Assembly: GCA_902489665.1 (NCBI GenBank)
Contig: CABUAT010000015.1
Location: 1-48,318 of the forward strand
Length of the DNA stretch: 48,318 nt
Origin: an uncultured Collinsella sp.
GTDB taxonomy: Bacteria; Actinomycetota; Coriobacteriia; Coriobacteriales; Coriobacteriaceae
Direction of reading: 5' to 3'
Positions 1 through 7,112 of this stretch are shown in pieces. The notes below the pieces were generated by a model. The model was not told where the DNA came from, did no database searches, and was given only the letters and a program-made list of their open reading frames with translations. The position numbers and the translations under genes are program-made. Each line of letters begins with the position of its first letter. Position 1 is the stretch's first letter.

Positions 1-363
1 GCGCGGGCCGAGCCACCGTGCCCGCGCGCCTTACCTTTCGGGTTCACCATCCATGATGGGGCGCGTTTCTAACGAAGCCGTAACGGCCGATGGGCTCTTT
101 TGGTGCCAGCCAATCTCGACCCGCACGCATTTGCTAAAGCAACAACTTTCCCGATCGATGTAATCACCGAATCAAAACGTGTAAACCAGCCACCAAAGAA
201 GCCGAAAAATGTCGCTTTTGGAGGCTGATGTACACAAATGCAGAATCCACCGCCGCCCAAAAGCGCCTTCCTCATGTCTGGACTCTCTATGCTTACGCTG
301 GATAGACATCGCCGGAACGGGTATAGTAGCGAAAGTTTTGTCGTTAACCAGCGGGGGAGTCCT
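1..363. other. Upstream region of the first gene; no gene called
   Basis: No convincing complete gene is visible. On the minus strand the frame starting with ATG at 50-48 stays open to the window edge, so a divergent gene could begin there, but it has no clear ribosome-binding site and only about 16 codons are in the window. The plus-strand frame of the first gene is open from 238, but there is no Shine-Dalgarno before that ATG. A TATAGT hexamer at 322-327 is a plausible -10 for the gene starting at 364; no good -35 partner is visible. Confidence 0.4.
322..327 (+). promoter_or_regulatory. Possible -10 box for the CDP-alcohol transferase operon
   Basis: TATAGT lies about 37 bases before the GTG start at 364. 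No recognisable TTGACA-like hexamer sits 16-18 bases upstream, so this is a weak call resting on the -10 alone. Confidence 0.3.
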
Positions 364-1068
364 GTGGGCATCAAAAAGAAGATCAAAAAGGAGCTTATCG
401 GCACTTCCGATTACCCGTCGAATAAGATCTTTACGATCTCCAATTTCATCACCTTTACGCGCCTGATCCTCACTCTGGTATTTCTGTACCTGTTTGTGAC
501 GGATAACAACCGCGTCATCGCCATCGTTATCTACGCCGTTGCCGCCTCTACCGACTGGATGGACGGTCAGATCGCCCGCATGACCAAGACGGTCTCGTGG
601 CTCGGCAAGGTCATGGACCCCATCTGCGACCGTGCGCTGCTGTTCACCGGCGTACTTGGGCTGGTGGTCCGCGGAGAGCTGCCCATCTGGGTCTGCGTGC
701 TCATTATTGGCCGCGACATCTATCTGGGCATCGGCACGCTTATCGTTCGTCATTATCACCGTCGCCCCATCGATGTCGTCTTTCCCGGAAAGATTGCCAC
801 TGCACTGCTCATGACCGGCTTCTCGCTCATGCTGCTCGGGTTCCCCGTTATTGACGGCCTGCATCTTTTACCTTCAACCCTTACGGCCTTCCCGGGCCTC
901 AACGGAAGCTCGGTGCCCCTCGGCATCTTCTTTGTGTACGGCGGCGTGATCTTCTCCATGCTCACGGCTGTCATCTATTCCATTAAGGGCGGAGTGGCCA
1001 TTAAACAGGCTCTCGCGCATCCCGAGGACGAGGACATCGACTTTCTGAACCCTGAAATCGAAGACTGA
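364..1068 (+). CDS. CDP-alcohol phosphatidyltransferase family membrane protein (PgsA-like)
   Basis: A 234-residue multi-pass membrane enzyme of phospholipid head-group synthesis. Members transfer a phosphatidyl group from CDP-diacylglycerol to an alcohol, releasing CMP. The family signature DGx2ARx8Gx3Dx3D is complete at about residues 63-85 (DGQIAR ... G ... D ... D). The GTG at 364 is preferred over the in-frame ATG at 238 because GGGGGAG lies just upstream of it and the protein then begins with a basic cytoplasmic segment (MGIKKKIKKEL). The actual alcohol is not clear: a second family member at 21352-21990 sits in the usual pgsA position, so this one may make a different lipid, or be the PgsA2-type paralogue. 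Its place just before an FHA gene and a MerR gene recalls the mycobacterial pgsA2-garA-MerR neighbourhood. Family confident, substrate unknown. Confidence 0.85.
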   Translation: MGIKKKIKKELIGTSDYPSNKIFTISNFITFTRLILTLVFLYLFVTDNNRVIAIVIYAVAASTDWMDGQIARMTKTVSWLGKVMDPICDRALLFTGVLGLVVRGELPIWVCVLIIGRDIYLGIGTLIVRHYHRRPIDVVFPGKIATALLMTGFSLMLLGFPVIDGLHLLPSTLTAFPGLNGSSVPLGIFFVYGGVIFSMLTAVIYSIKGGVAIKQALAHPEDEDIDFLNPEIED

Positions 1069-1134
1069 TTCGTTGGGGTATGATTACGTACGGTTCATTA
1101 TTTGCGGCACGTCCGCGATAAGTTAGGGGTTGTC

Positions 1135-1569
1135 ATGGACAACATGGTTAACAATATGCCTCAGAATGATAAGACTGCTGACGCTACCTGCGTATTCCGC
1201 GTGCCTTCAAGCGACGTCACCGTTCCCGACCTCATGGCCAACGTGCGCATCACCGCCCCCGTTCTGTCCATCGTCAAGGGTCCGCAGACTGGTGCCGCCT
1301 TTGAGCTCGAGGACGACGTGACCACCATCGGCCGCGATCCTGCGAACGGCATCTTCCTCAATGACATGACCGTATCGCGCAGCCACGCGCGCATTATCCG
1401 CGAGGGCCTCGGCGCTCGCATCGAGGACTTGGGCTCGCTCAATGGCACCTGGGTCGACGGTGCCATCGTCAATGCAGCCCCGCTGCACGACGGTTCTTCC
1501 GTCCAGATCGGTACGTTTACGCTCATCTACCACGAGAGCACGCCGGAGCGCATCGAAACCGGTGAGTAG
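1135..1569 (+). CDS. FHA-domain protein, GarA/OdhI-like
   Basis: A 144-residue protein with a short flexible N-terminus and one forkhead-associated domain at about residues 45-130, showing the GRDPANGI, SRSHARI and SLNGTWVDG motifs that bind phosphothreonine. The ATG at 1135 follows TTAGGGGT; an in-frame TTG at 1102 lacks a ribosome-binding site. In GarA/OdhI, phosphorylation of an N-terminal ETTSVFR-type motif makes the FHA domain fold onto its own tail, which controls 2-oxoglutarate metabolism. Here DATCVFR at about residues 17-23 occupies that place, keeping one of the two threonines. The next gene is a MerR regulator three bases downstream, the same pairing as garA-ftsR. Regulation by a Ser/Thr kinase is inferred; no kinase is in the window. 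Confidence 0.85.
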   Translation: MDNMVNNMPQNDKTADATCVFRVPSSDVTVPDLMANVRITAPVLSIVKGPQTGAAFELEDDVTTIGRDPANGIFLNDMTVSRSHARIIREGLGARIEDLGSLNGTWVDGAIVNAAPLHDGSSVQIGTFTLIYHESTPERIETGE

Positions 1570-1572
1570 GGC

Positions 1573-2457
1573 ATGGCCGAACGCAACTATCTGAGTATCG
1601 GCCAAGTCGTCAACCTACTTCGAGGCGCATACCCCGATCTTTCGAACTCAAAAATTAGATTTCTAGAAGATGAGGGGCTCATTACCCCTCATCGTACGCC
1701 TAAGGGATACCGTCAATACTCTAAGGAGGACGTTGATCGCCTGGAGGTCATCCTGCATTTGCAGAAGACCCGCTACATGCCGCTCAACGTGATTAAGCAG
1801 CGCTTGGAAAACGCCACGGACCTGTCAACGCTCGCTTACGAGGTGGGCTTGCTGTCCGATGTTCCGCTCAAGACGGAGCCCAAGGAGACTAAGCAAAAGC
1901 TGCATCCCATTGAGACCATTCCCGATATGCTGGGCGTCGAGATTTCGTTTATCCGCTCGCTCGCCGAGAACGACCTCATTCGCATCATCAAGAGTCCGCA
2001 GAATCGTGAGCTCGTCGATGGTCGCGATTTCCCGATCATCCGCTACTGCTCCGAGCTGTCACGCTTCCATATCGAGCCGCGCAACCTGCGTCAATACGTG
2101 TCTTCCGCCAACCGCGAGTCCTCGATGTTTGAGCAGGTGCTCGTGAGTATGCTCGGCATGGATACCTCCGATGACGAGCGCGATGCCAAGCTCGAACGTG
2201 CGTTTAAGAAGCTTCACGACCTGACGGAGGGCGTGCACACCGCGCTGCTCAAGAACCGCGTTTTTGAGTCGCTCAACGCCGTGGTCGAGGATGCCGATAT
2301 CGATGCGCTCGACGAGGAGATCGCACGTTCCGAATCCACCAAGGCCAAAAGCGAAGAGAAGGCTGCCCCTTCGGGTGCATCGCACGACGAGTCGCTCGTA
2401 CAGCCGTCCAAGGTTGTCACCCCTTCGCATTCCGGTACCGCAACCGCGGGCAAATAA
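1573..2457 (+). CDS. MerR-family transcriptional regulator, FtsR-like
   Basis: A 294-residue DNA-binding protein. A MerR winged helix-turn-helix occupies about residues 5-75, with the hallmark arrangement SKIRFLEDEGLI ... PKGYRQYSKEDVDRL. The middle region (about 110-235) is a second conserved part seen in the actinobacterial FtsR/Rv1828 group, and the tail is low-complexity and rich in Ser, Ala and Glu. Start ATG 1573 has GAGTAGGGC in front and lies three bases after the FHA stop, so the two are probably co-translated. In corynebacteria this family regulates ftsZ; that role here is an inference from family and neighbourhood. Confidence 0.8.
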   Translation: MAERNYLSIGQVVNLLRGAYPDLSNSKIRFLEDEGLITPHRTPKGYRQYSKEDVDRLEVILHLQKTRYMPLNVIKQRLENATDLSTLAYEVGLLSDVPLKTEPKETKQKLHPIETIPDMLGVEISFIRSLAENDLIRIIKSPQNRELVDGRDFPIIRYCSELSRFHIEPRNLRQYVSSANRESSMFEQVLVSMLGMDTSDDERDAKLERAFKKLHDLTEGVHTALLKNRVFESLNAVVEDADIDALDEEIARSESTKAKSEEKAAPSGASHDESLVQPSKVVTPSHSGTATAGK

Positions 2458-2496
2458 CCGCCGCCGCCAATCCGGCAATCCATGAAAGGTCACGCA

Positions 2497-3027
2497 ATGT
2501 ACGACTTCGAATCTCACATCGTCGACATCCCCGACTATCCCGAGCCCGGAGTCATCTTTAAAGACATCACGCCGCTCTTTGGCAATCCCGAGGCGCTTAA
2601 GGCCATGACCGATGCTCTTGCCGAGCATTTTGCCGGAATGGGCATCACTAAGGTCGTGGGCCCCGAGGCTCGCGGCTTTATGGTTGGCGTACCGGTTGCC
2701 GTCGCCCTGGGCGCCGGCTTTGTTCCCGCACGTAAACCGGGCAAGCTGCCTCGCAAGACGATTAGCCAGAGCTATGAGCTCGAGTACGGCACCGATTCAA
2801 TCGAGATTCACGCCGACGCTATCAGCTCTAAAGATACCGTGTTGATTCTGGACGACTTGGTCGCGACGGGCGGAACCGTCGAGGCAACAGGTAAACTTGT
2901 GCGAGATATGGGCGCTAAACTCGTAGGCTACGGTTGTATCCTTGAGCTTGCGTTCCTCAATCCGCGCGAGAAGCTCACGCCGTCTGATGACGATGTTGAG
3001 CTCTTTAGCCTGGTGACGGTGGACTAG
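2497..3027 (+). CDS. apt: Adenine phosphoribosyltransferase
   Basis: A 176-residue cytosolic purine salvage enzyme converting adenine and PRPP to AMP and pyrophosphate. The PRPP-binding motif VLILDDLVATGGT is at about residues 112-124, and the Apt N-terminal hallmark DYPEPGVIFKDITPLF is present at about 11-26. I chose ATG 2497 over the in-frame ATG at 2482 because GAAAGG at 2484-2489 is then well spaced, and the family usually starts close to this point. It follows the MerR gene by 39 bases on the same strand. Confidence 0.95.
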   Translation: MYDFESHIVDIPDYPEPGVIFKDITPLFGNPEALKAMTDALAEHFAGMGITKVVGPEARGFMVGVPVAVALGAGFVPARKPGKLPRKTISQSYELEYGTDSIEIHADAISSKDTVLILDDLVATGGTVEATGKLVRDMGAKLVGYGCILELAFLNPREKLTPSDDDVELFSLVTVD

Positions 3028-3059
3028 CCGTTACCCTTAGTTACTGGAAAGGAAGCTAC

Positions 3060-4187
3060 ATGCGCACAGCAAACACGCACAAAAACATGGCACGCTGCGC
3101 TGCTACGGCAACCCTCGCTTGTGTTTTGGGCTTGGGCCTCGCGGCTCCTGCCTACGCCGATACCGCATCCGACCTTGCCGCTGCTCGTACTAAGCTCGAG
3201 CAGATCGGAACCCAAACCCAGCAGATTTACGATGAGCTCGCCACGCAAACGCAGGCACTCGATCAGACTGCTGGCGAGATCACGCAAAAGCAGCAGGAGA
3301 TTGCTGACGGTCAGGCCAAGCTCTCGACCTACGTTGCCGGCGAGTACAAGACCGGCGGTCTGAGCCTTCTTCAGGTTCTGACGGGCGTCGACGACCTGAG
3401 CGATATGCTCAACCGCCTGTTCTACTACGGCAAGGTGTCCGATAAGCAGGCTCAGACCATTCAGGAGGTCAAGGAGCTTAAGCAGCAGCTCACCGATAAG
3501 CAGGCCGAGCAGGAAAAGAACGTCGCCGCTACGCAGCAGAAGGTCGACGAGCTTAACGCCCAGCAGGCTGAAGCCCAGAACGTCGTAAACTCCCTGGATT
3601 CACAGCTGCAGGCCGAGCTTGCCGCCGAGGCCGAGGCCAACGCCGCGCTGCAGGCTGGCATCAACGCCAGCACCGCCGAGAAGGCCACGGTGAGCAACGA
3701 GACTGCCGGCACGACCGAGAACACCAACAATGGTGGCCAGACCAGCAATAACAACAACCAGGGCAGCAACACTCCGGTTCCTACGCCGGCACCTGCTCCG
3801 ACGCCGCAGCCTCCCACGCCCGCTCCGGCTCCGACGCCTTCTGCTCCGAGCCAGTCTGTTGATGGCGGTTCTGTTGTCTCGCGTGCATACAGTAAGCTTG
3901 GTTGCGCTTATTCCTGGGGCGGAATTGGCCCGAACAGCTTCGACTGCTCTGGTTTTGTTAGCTATTGTCTCACTGGTCGCTATTGCCGCCTGGGCACCAC
4001 GGGCACCTTTATGGGCTGGACGCGTGTATCCGATCCGCAACCCGGTGACGTTGTTGTCAACTCGTACCACACCGGCATTTACATCGGTGGTGGTCAGATG
4101 ATTCATGCTTCCGACTACAACACGGGTGTTATCATCAGCTCCGTTGCCGCCGGCATGAACAACAACTATATCTTCGTGCGCTATTAA
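3060..4187 (+). CDS. Secreted NlpC/P60 peptidoglycan endopeptidase with coiled coil
   Basis: A 375-residue exported cell-wall hydrolase. It has a signal peptide (residues 1-34, hydrophobic stretch ending AAPAYA), a long Gln/Lys/Glu-rich coiled coil (about 36-210), an Asn/Gly/Thr then Pro/Ala/Thr-rich linker (about 215-268), and an NlpC/P60 domain at the C-terminus. The catalytic cysteine is in SFDCSGFVSYC and the histidine in SYHTGIYIG; a further polar residue is expected near MIHASD. This coiled-coil plus NlpC layout is that of PcsB/RipA-type enzymes, which cleave stem peptides during cell separation and are often held inactive by the coiled coil. AGGAAGC precedes ATG 3060. A strong terminator follows. 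Confidence 0.9.
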   Translation: MRTANTHKNMARCAATATLACVLGLGLAAPAYADTASDLAAARTKLEQIGTQTQQIYDELATQTQALDQTAGEITQKQQEIADGQAKLSTYVAGEYKTGGLSLLQVLTGVDDLSDMLNRLFYYGKVSDKQAQTIQEVKELKQQLTDKQAEQEKNVAATQQKVDELNAQQAEAQNVVNSLDSQLQAELAAEAEANAALQAGINASTAEKATVSNETAGTTENTNNGGQTSNNNNQGSNTPVPTPAPAPTPQPPTPAPAPTPSAPSQSVDGGSVVSRAYSKLGCAYSWGGIGPNSFDCSGFVSYCLTGRYCRLGTTGTFMGWTRVSDPQPGDVVVNSYHTGIYIGGGQMIHASDYNTGVIISSVAAGMNNNYIFVRY

Positions 4188-4211
4188 GTCATCTTACACA
4201 GCGTGTGAATG

Positions 4212-4252
4212 TGGACCTCGTGGCTTTAAGTCGCGAGGTCCATTCTTTTTTC
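4212..4252 (+). terminator. Rho-independent terminator after the NlpC/P60 gene
   Basis: Nine-base stem TGGACCTCG (4212-4220) with CGAGGTCCA (4234-4242), followed by TTCTTTTTTCT. Confidence 0.85.
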
Positions 4253-4260
4253 TCTAATCT

Positions 4261-4299
4261 TGTACGGCTATCTAGTATTCAAAACTAGATAGCCGTACA
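4261..4299. promoter_or_regulatory. Perfect palindromic operator upstream of degV
   Basis: Two perfectly complementary 16-base arms, 4261-4276 and 4284-4299, separated by seven bases. It sits where the -35 region of the degV promoter should be and is not followed by a T-run, so it reads as an operator and not a terminator. Bases 4266-4294 are repeated with 25 of 29 matches in front of the DUF1836 gene (5938-5966), which makes that regulator the best candidate to bind here. Confidence 0.75.
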
Positions 4300-4317
4300 T
4301 TCAATTTGCAAGATGGC

Positions 4318-4323
4318 TATAAT
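4318..4323 (+). promoter_or_regulatory. -10 box of the degV promoter
   Basis: A perfect TATAAT lies 30 bases before the degV start. The -35 position overlaps the right arm of the palindrome at 4284-4299 and is a poor match to TTGACA, as expected for a promoter controlled by the protein bound there. Confidence 0.6.
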
Positions 4324-4352
4324 TGTATGGGAACAATTAGAAAGGACCCTCT

Positions 4353-5219
4353 ATGAGCTGGGCACTTATCTCCGATTCAAGCTGCAACCTCCGCGATTGG
4401 CAACCGACCGCACCCCAGACCACCTTTGCATTTGCGCCCCTCAAAATTCGAGTAGGGGAGCGTGAATTCGTCGATGACCTTTCGCTCGATGTGCATGAGC
4501 TCAACTGCGCTGTACAGACGGAGACGAACGCTTCTTCGAGCGCTTGTCCCAGCGTAGGGGAGTGGGCCGAGCTCTTCAAATTGGCAGACAAGACCATCTG
4601 CATGCCGATCTCTGAGGGCGTGTCGGGCAGCTACAATGCGGCAGCCACGGCTCGCGATATGGTTCTTGCCGAGGAGCCCGACCGACAGATTCATCTAGTC
4701 AATTCACGCGCAGCTGGCGGCAAAATGGACCTCATTTTCTTGCTGTTCGACCGCTATCTTGCAAGCAATCCGAATGTCTCATTCGAGGATGCTTGCGCAT
4801 ACTTCGATAGCCTTGAGCAGAACAGCAAAATCCTCTTCAGTTTGTGCAATTACGAAAACCTCGCCAAAGCTGGACGTATCCCTAAGGCAGCCGGCGTCAT
4901 TGCCAACAAGCTCAATATCCGCATTTTGGGCACAGCGAGTGAGGCCGGTAAAATCGAACTCGTGGGGCACACGCGAGGCGAAAAGAAGATGCTAAACAAG
5001 ATCATCGACACTATGGAAGCCGAGGGCTTTACGGGCGGTGAGGTCGTCATCGATCACGTTGAGAACGAAGCTGGAGCCCAGGCGCTTACTGACCGCATAG
5101 TCGAGCATTGGCCCGGCTCCAAGACCATCATCATGCCCTGCAACGGCCTGGATTCCTATTACGCCGAGATGCACGGCCTGATTATCGGCTACGGTATGGG
5201 CGTAGCTTCGGGCAAATAA
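4353..5219 (+). CDS. DegV family fatty-acid-binding protein
   Basis: A 288-residue cytosolic protein of the DegV/FakB family, which bind one fatty acid and present it to the kinase FakA for phosphorylation and entry into phospholipid synthesis. Family features are the N-terminal ISDSSCNL (residues 5-12), the PISEGVSGSYNAA segment near residue 90 that contacts the lipid carboxylate in known members, and the C-terminal GYGMGVASGK. GAAAGGACC precedes the ATG. No fakA is in the window. The gene is monocistronic, bounded by a terminator on each side, with its own TATAAT promoter and a palindromic operator shared with the facing DUF1836 gene. Confidence 0.9.
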   Translation: MSWALISDSSCNLRDWQPTAPQTTFAFAPLKIRVGEREFVDDLSLDVHELNCAVQTETNASSSACPSVGEWAELFKLADKTICMPISEGVSGSYNAAATARDMVLAEEPDRQIHLVNSRAAGGKMDLIFLLFDRYLASNPNVSFEDACAYFDSLEQNSKILFSLCNYENLAKAGRIPKAAGVIANKLNIRILGTASEAGKIELVGHTRGEKKMLNKIIDTMEAEGFTGGEVVIDHVENEAGAQALTDRIVEHWPGSKTIIMPCNGLDSYYAEMHGLIIGYGMGVASGK

Positions 5220-5236
5220 AGTCCAACCAAGCAAAT

Positions 5237-5283
5237 ACGGGCGGGACAAAGCGACAGATGGCTCTTTGTCCCGCCCGTTTTAT
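5237..5283. terminator. Bidirectional terminator between degV and the DUF1836 gene
   Basis: Fifteen-base perfect stem ACGGGCGGGACAAAG (5237-5251) with CTTTGTCCCGCCCGT (5264-5278), followed by TTTTA. It lies between two convergent genes; the T-run is better on the degV side. Confidence 0.85.
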
Positions 5284-5290
5284 ACGTCGG

Positions 5291-5902
5291 TTAGCTACTA
5301 AACCCGTTGAACTTAAGATAACTCATCAGGTACGCCTTCGAAACGAAGGACGATACCGCGCTGCGAACAAGCAGAGACTCACGCGTTACCTGATGCGCAG
5401 TATCGGGAACAGGCGTCTGCTCGACGGAAAACGCCGAACGAATCGATGCCTCAAGCTGATCAACCACATAATCAAAGGCCGTCGGGGCATCGTAGCTCAA
5501 TCGCTGAATGTTAAAGAGTGCCTGCACCGCAGCAATAGGTAGCACCTGCTTAAAGATGCAAATCGCAATCAGGCGCGCAATCTGCTCGCGACCATACTGT
5601 TTTTTAACGGGAGCGGGAACCAAGCCAACCTTTACATAGTTATTGATCATCGAAGGCGTAATAACAGGTTGCTCAACACAAATAGAAAGCGGCTCCATCC
5701 ATAGCGAGACATACTCAATCACCTGGTCGCGGTAGAGCGTCACGTTGGGCAGCTGATCATAGCGCGGCAGACTCAACGTATTGAGTTTACGCACGATATC
5801 GGACTGGATAAATGCATCGGGCAGCACCGTGGGCTGAATATCCTCAGGCTTAATACTGACCGACGAATCGGACATCGGAATAACGTGTTTAACGTGGTTC
5901 AT
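5291..5902 (-). CDS. DUF1836 family protein, MerR-like regulator
   Basis: A 203-residue protein that I assign to DUF1836, a family found mainly in Firmicutes. The central part holds a MerR-like winged-helix segment (ITPSMINNYVKVGLVPAP then YGREQIARL, about residues 78-110), followed by helices that resemble a dimerisation region. The open frame runs further upstream, but GGAGGA precedes the ATG at 5902 with good spacing, and the added sequence upstream does not look like protein of this family. The gene faces degV, and both have the same 29-bp site in front, so autoregulation plus control of degV is a reasonable inference. No ligand-binding domain is recognisable; an acyl or lipid signal would fit its partner. 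Confidence 0.75.
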   Translation of the reverse strand: MNHVKHVIPMSDSSVSIKPEDIQPTVLPDAFIQSDIVRKLNTLSLPRYDQLPNVTLYRDQVIEYVSLWMEPLSICVEQPVITPSMINNYVKVGLVPAPVKKQYGREQIARLIAICIFKQVLPIAAVQALFNIQRLSYDAPTAFDYVVDQLEASIRSAFSVEQTPVPDTAHQVTRESLLVRSAVSSFVSKAYLMSYLKFNGFSS

Positions 5903-5926
5903 AAAAGTCCTCCGTTCATTTTCTAT

Positions 5927-5932
5927 ATTGTA
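5927..5932 (-). promoter_or_regulatory. Probable -10 box of the DUF1836 gene
   Basis: TACAAT on the minus strand, 24 bases before the ATG. The -35 position falls inside the shared palindromic site and is weak, as at degV. Confidence 0.45.
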
Positions 5933-5937
5933 TTCTA

Positions 5938-5966
5938 GGTTATCTAGTTTTGCATACCACATAGCC
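5938..5966. promoter_or_regulatory. Second copy of the degV operator, upstream of the DUF1836 gene
   Basis: Read on the minus strand, this 29-bp segment matches 4266-4294 at 25 of 29 positions, including the unbroken run AAAACTAGATA and the outer GGCTAT. Its left half has decayed (GTGG for CTAG), so it is a less symmetrical, probably weaker site. It overlaps the promoter of the gene. Confidence 0.7.
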
Positions 5967-5974
5967 GGCAAGTA

Positions 5975-6016
5975 AAAGTGGTTGGACAACACATTGATGC
6001 ATCGTCCAACCACTTT
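5975..6016 (-). terminator. Probable terminator of trxB
   Basis: A thirteen-base perfect stem, AAAGTGGTTGGAC (5975-5987) with GTCCAACCACTTT (6004-6016). Read from trxB, the stem is followed by TACTT, so the T-run is short. Confidence 0.6.
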
Positions 6017-6056
6017 GTTTAAAGATAGCAACCTTACATAAGATATATTATCGTAC

Positions 6057-6995
6057 TTATCCACGGAGAAATGCGTATGCGCTGGTTGCCGCTATAGCGC
6101 CATCCGAAACGGCGGTCACAACCTGACGTAAACGCTTGAAACGGATATCACCAGCTGCAAATAAACCGGGCGTACGAGTTGCCATGGAATCATCGGTAAC
6201 AATACCGCCGTCCGGTGCCAGATCGACCAGATGCTCGACAAGCTCGGTATGGGGCTGCGTGCCGGTAAAGACAAAGATGCCAAACGAGCCCGGTTCAAAG
6301 GTCTCGGCATGTGTCTCACCGGTCGCATTGTCCTTGAACGTGATCGTTGTGGGCATCGCTTCACCAGAAAGCTGCACGATACTAGTTTGGTACCTAACTG
6401 AAATATTGTCTTTCGCGAGCACTTTCTGGACCACACCTTCAGGAGCGCGAAACTGATCGCGACGCAGCACGATGGTCACACTACTGGCAATGTCGGACAG
6501 AAACAAAGCCTCTTCACATGCCGCATTACCGCCACCGATCACAAAGACCTGCTTGCCGCGGAAGAACATTCCATCACATGTTGCGCAATACGAAACACCG
6601 CGGCCACGATACGCATCCTCACAAACAAAGCCAGCTGGGCGTGGCGTGGCGCCCATGCAGGCAATGACGCTTCGAGCTATCGTCTCGCCTGTGTCATGGT
6701 GCACGGTAAACAACGACGCATCCGCATCGTAATCGATGCCCGTCACCATACTCCATTCGACTTGTGCGCCCAAGCCTTCTGCATGCTGCTGAAAACGTTC
6801 GCCCAACTCGACACCGCTCAGGAGCGGAATGCCCGGATAGTTTTCGATCTCGTTGGTCGTGGCAATCTGTCCGCCCGACATACCCTGTTCAATCACGGTT
6901 GTCGAAAGATTGGCACGTGCCGTATAAATAGCCGCAGCATAGCCCGCAGGGCCTCCGCCGATAATCGCAACATCGATGAGCTGATTGGTAGCCAT
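6057..6995 (-). CDS. trxB: Thioredoxin-disulfide reductase
   Basis: A 312-residue cytosolic flavoenzyme that passes electrons from NADPH through FAD and a redox disulfide to thioredoxin. It has the FAD motif GGGPAGYAAA (about residues 11-20), the redox pair CATC at about 137-140 in SYCATCDG, the NADPH motif GGGNAACEEA, and the closing FAD motif FAAGDIR. The frame is open further upstream, but GAGAGG precedes the ATG at 6995 and the family starts here. No thioredoxin gene is adjacent. It is divergent from the glycosyltransferase gene. Confidence 0.95.
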   Translation of the reverse strand: MATNQLIDVAIIGGGPAGYAAAIYTARANLSTTVIEQGMSGGQIATTNEIENYPGIPLLSGVELGERFQQHAEGLGAQVEWSMVTGIDYDADASLFTVHHDTGETIARSVIACMGATPRPAGFVCEDAYRGRGVSYCATCDGMFFRGKQVFVIGGGNAACEEALFLSDIASSVTIVLRRDQFRAPEGVVQKVLAKDNISVRYQTSIVQLSGEAMPTTITFKDNATGETHAETFEPGSFGIFVFTGTQPHTELVEHLVDLAPDGGIVTDDSMATRTPGLFAAGDIRFKRLRQVVTAVSDGAIAATSAYAFLRG

Positions 6996-7070
6996 GATGA
7001 GTCCTCTCGTCGAAAAGTTGTAGCTCTCTGCGCTCATACCCAAATTTACGTGAACATGACACTCATGCAC

Positions 7071-7076
7071 TACAAT
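7071..7076 (+). promoter_or_regulatory. Possible -10 box for the glycosyltransferase gene
   Basis: TACAAT lies 37 bases before the chosen ATG. The -35 is unclear; TTTACG at 7045-7050 is too far away for a normal spacer. Confidence 0.3.
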
Positions 7077-7112
7077 GATAAGTCCGTGCTACAACGTCGA
7101 AGGGGAGTTATG

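Noticed and set aside
6696..7112. Upstream extension of the glycosyltransferase frame
   Set aside because: It overlaps the trxB coding region antisense, and the ribosome-binding site directly precedes 7110-7113.
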